Shown here: positions 31,801-32,010 of the stretch, piece after piece
How positions within the stretch are numbered: the stretch's first letter is position 1
How the letters are laid out: every line of letters begins with the position of its first letter
DNA from: Victivallales bacterium
Lineage (GTDB): Bacteria; Verrucomicrobiota; Lentisphaeria; Oligosphaerales; Oligosphaeraceae
NCBI GenBank assembly: GCA_017431185.1
Contig: JAFRLP010000356.1
Location: 1-32,010 of the forward strand
Length of the DNA: 32,010 nucleotides
Direction of reading: 5' to 3'
The notes under the pieces: model-generated
What the model was told of the DNA's origin: nothing
The model's input: the letters and a program-made list of their open reading frames with translations, nothing else
Database searches by the model: none
Made by a program: the position numbers and the translations under genes

Positions 31801-32010
31801 ATGGATTACCCGCTCATTGCTTCCTTCAAAACCGTTGACGATTTTCGGAAATACCTGGAACAGCAGGGCATTCGAATTGGTCTGGCGGAGAGTGTCCCCG
31901 GCGACGGCACCGCCGCCCTGGCGCGTCCCATCGCCGCGTTTGGACGCACGCTGGGCAACCGCTGGGCGATTCTGCCGATGGAGGGATGGGACTGCCAGGC
32001 CAATGGAGCC
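31801..32010 (+). CDS. NADH:flavin oxidoreductase / Old Yellow Enzyme family protein (N-terminal part, runs off the window)
   Basis: The first 70 codons read through SFKTVDDFRKYLEQQG, LARPIAAFGRTLGNRWAILP and MEGWDCQANGA. The arrangement NRWAILPMEGWD is the FMN-binding first strand of the OYE/2,4-dienoyl-CoA reductase group. The gene starts 10 bp after the flavoprotein stop and has no stop before the window ends. Together with the SDR and flavoprotein it forms a redox cassette. Confidence 0.8.
   Translation, partial: MDYPLIASFKTVDDFRKYLEQQGIRIGLAESVPGDGTAALARPIAAFGRTLGNRWAILPMEGWDCQANGA

Overview
The window looks like chromosomal DNA from a Lentisphaerota (Victivallales-type) bacterium or a close Verrucomicrobiota relative. 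I infer this from several traits together: two pseudopilin-like proteins with the [27 protein letters not shown] N-terminus typical of that group, an abundance of TIM-barrel glycoside-hydrolase-like proteins, fairly high GC, and dispersed GTAGCGGCGGCG hairpin repeats in intergenic gaps. No ribosomal RNA or other phylogenetic marker is present, so the assignment rests on style.

Layout. 1-6530 (+): a pseudopilin, a secreted GH123/DUF6067-like glycosidase and a GH99/WbsX-like protein form one tight unit; a separately promoted cytoplasmic GH20/GH67-like protein follows. 6499-10157 (+): a PLP aminotransferase, a GntR/LacI-type regulator and an amidohydrolase whose promoter carries a palindromic operator, ending in two tandem copies of the dispersed repeat. 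10193-15161 (-): a consensus promoter drives a DegT-type aminotransferase, a second pseudopilin and a second secreted glycosidase-like protein. A second copy of the same operator-like palindrome lies just downstream of that promoter. 15227-17210 (+): a deazapurine operon, queF-queC-yhhQ, preceded by a leader that looks like a preQ1-class riboswitch. 17211-17407: a highly nested inverted-repeat element. 17530-19146 (+): two xylose-isomerase-like sugar isomerases/epimerases. 19240-23574 (+): a housekeeping and envelope run (RicT-like PSP1 protein, O-antigen ligase with TPRs, Gmk, CoaC). 23756-23845: tRNA-Ser(GGA) with its terminator. 23922-25815: a complete IS1380-family element with its ends. 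26014-28901 (-): a GH42-like protein and a PHP-domain phosphatase-like protein. 29128-32010 (+): an SDR dehydrogenase, a fumarate-reductase-type flavoprotein and a truncated OYE-family flavin reductase, closely coupled.

Functionally the window mixes polysaccharide degradation and sugar catabolism (five glycosidase-like proteins of different kinds, two sugar isomerases, an amidohydrolase, PLP enzymes) with core functions (queuosine precursor synthesis and uptake, GMP kinase, CoA synthesis, tRNA). The items most worth a second look are the queF leader with mutually exclusive folds, the shared 17-bp operator at two promoters, the repeat family with a compensatory base-pair change, the nested 17.2-17.4 kb element, the pseudopilin-plus-glycosidase pairing seen twice, and the SDR-flavoprotein-OYE cassette.
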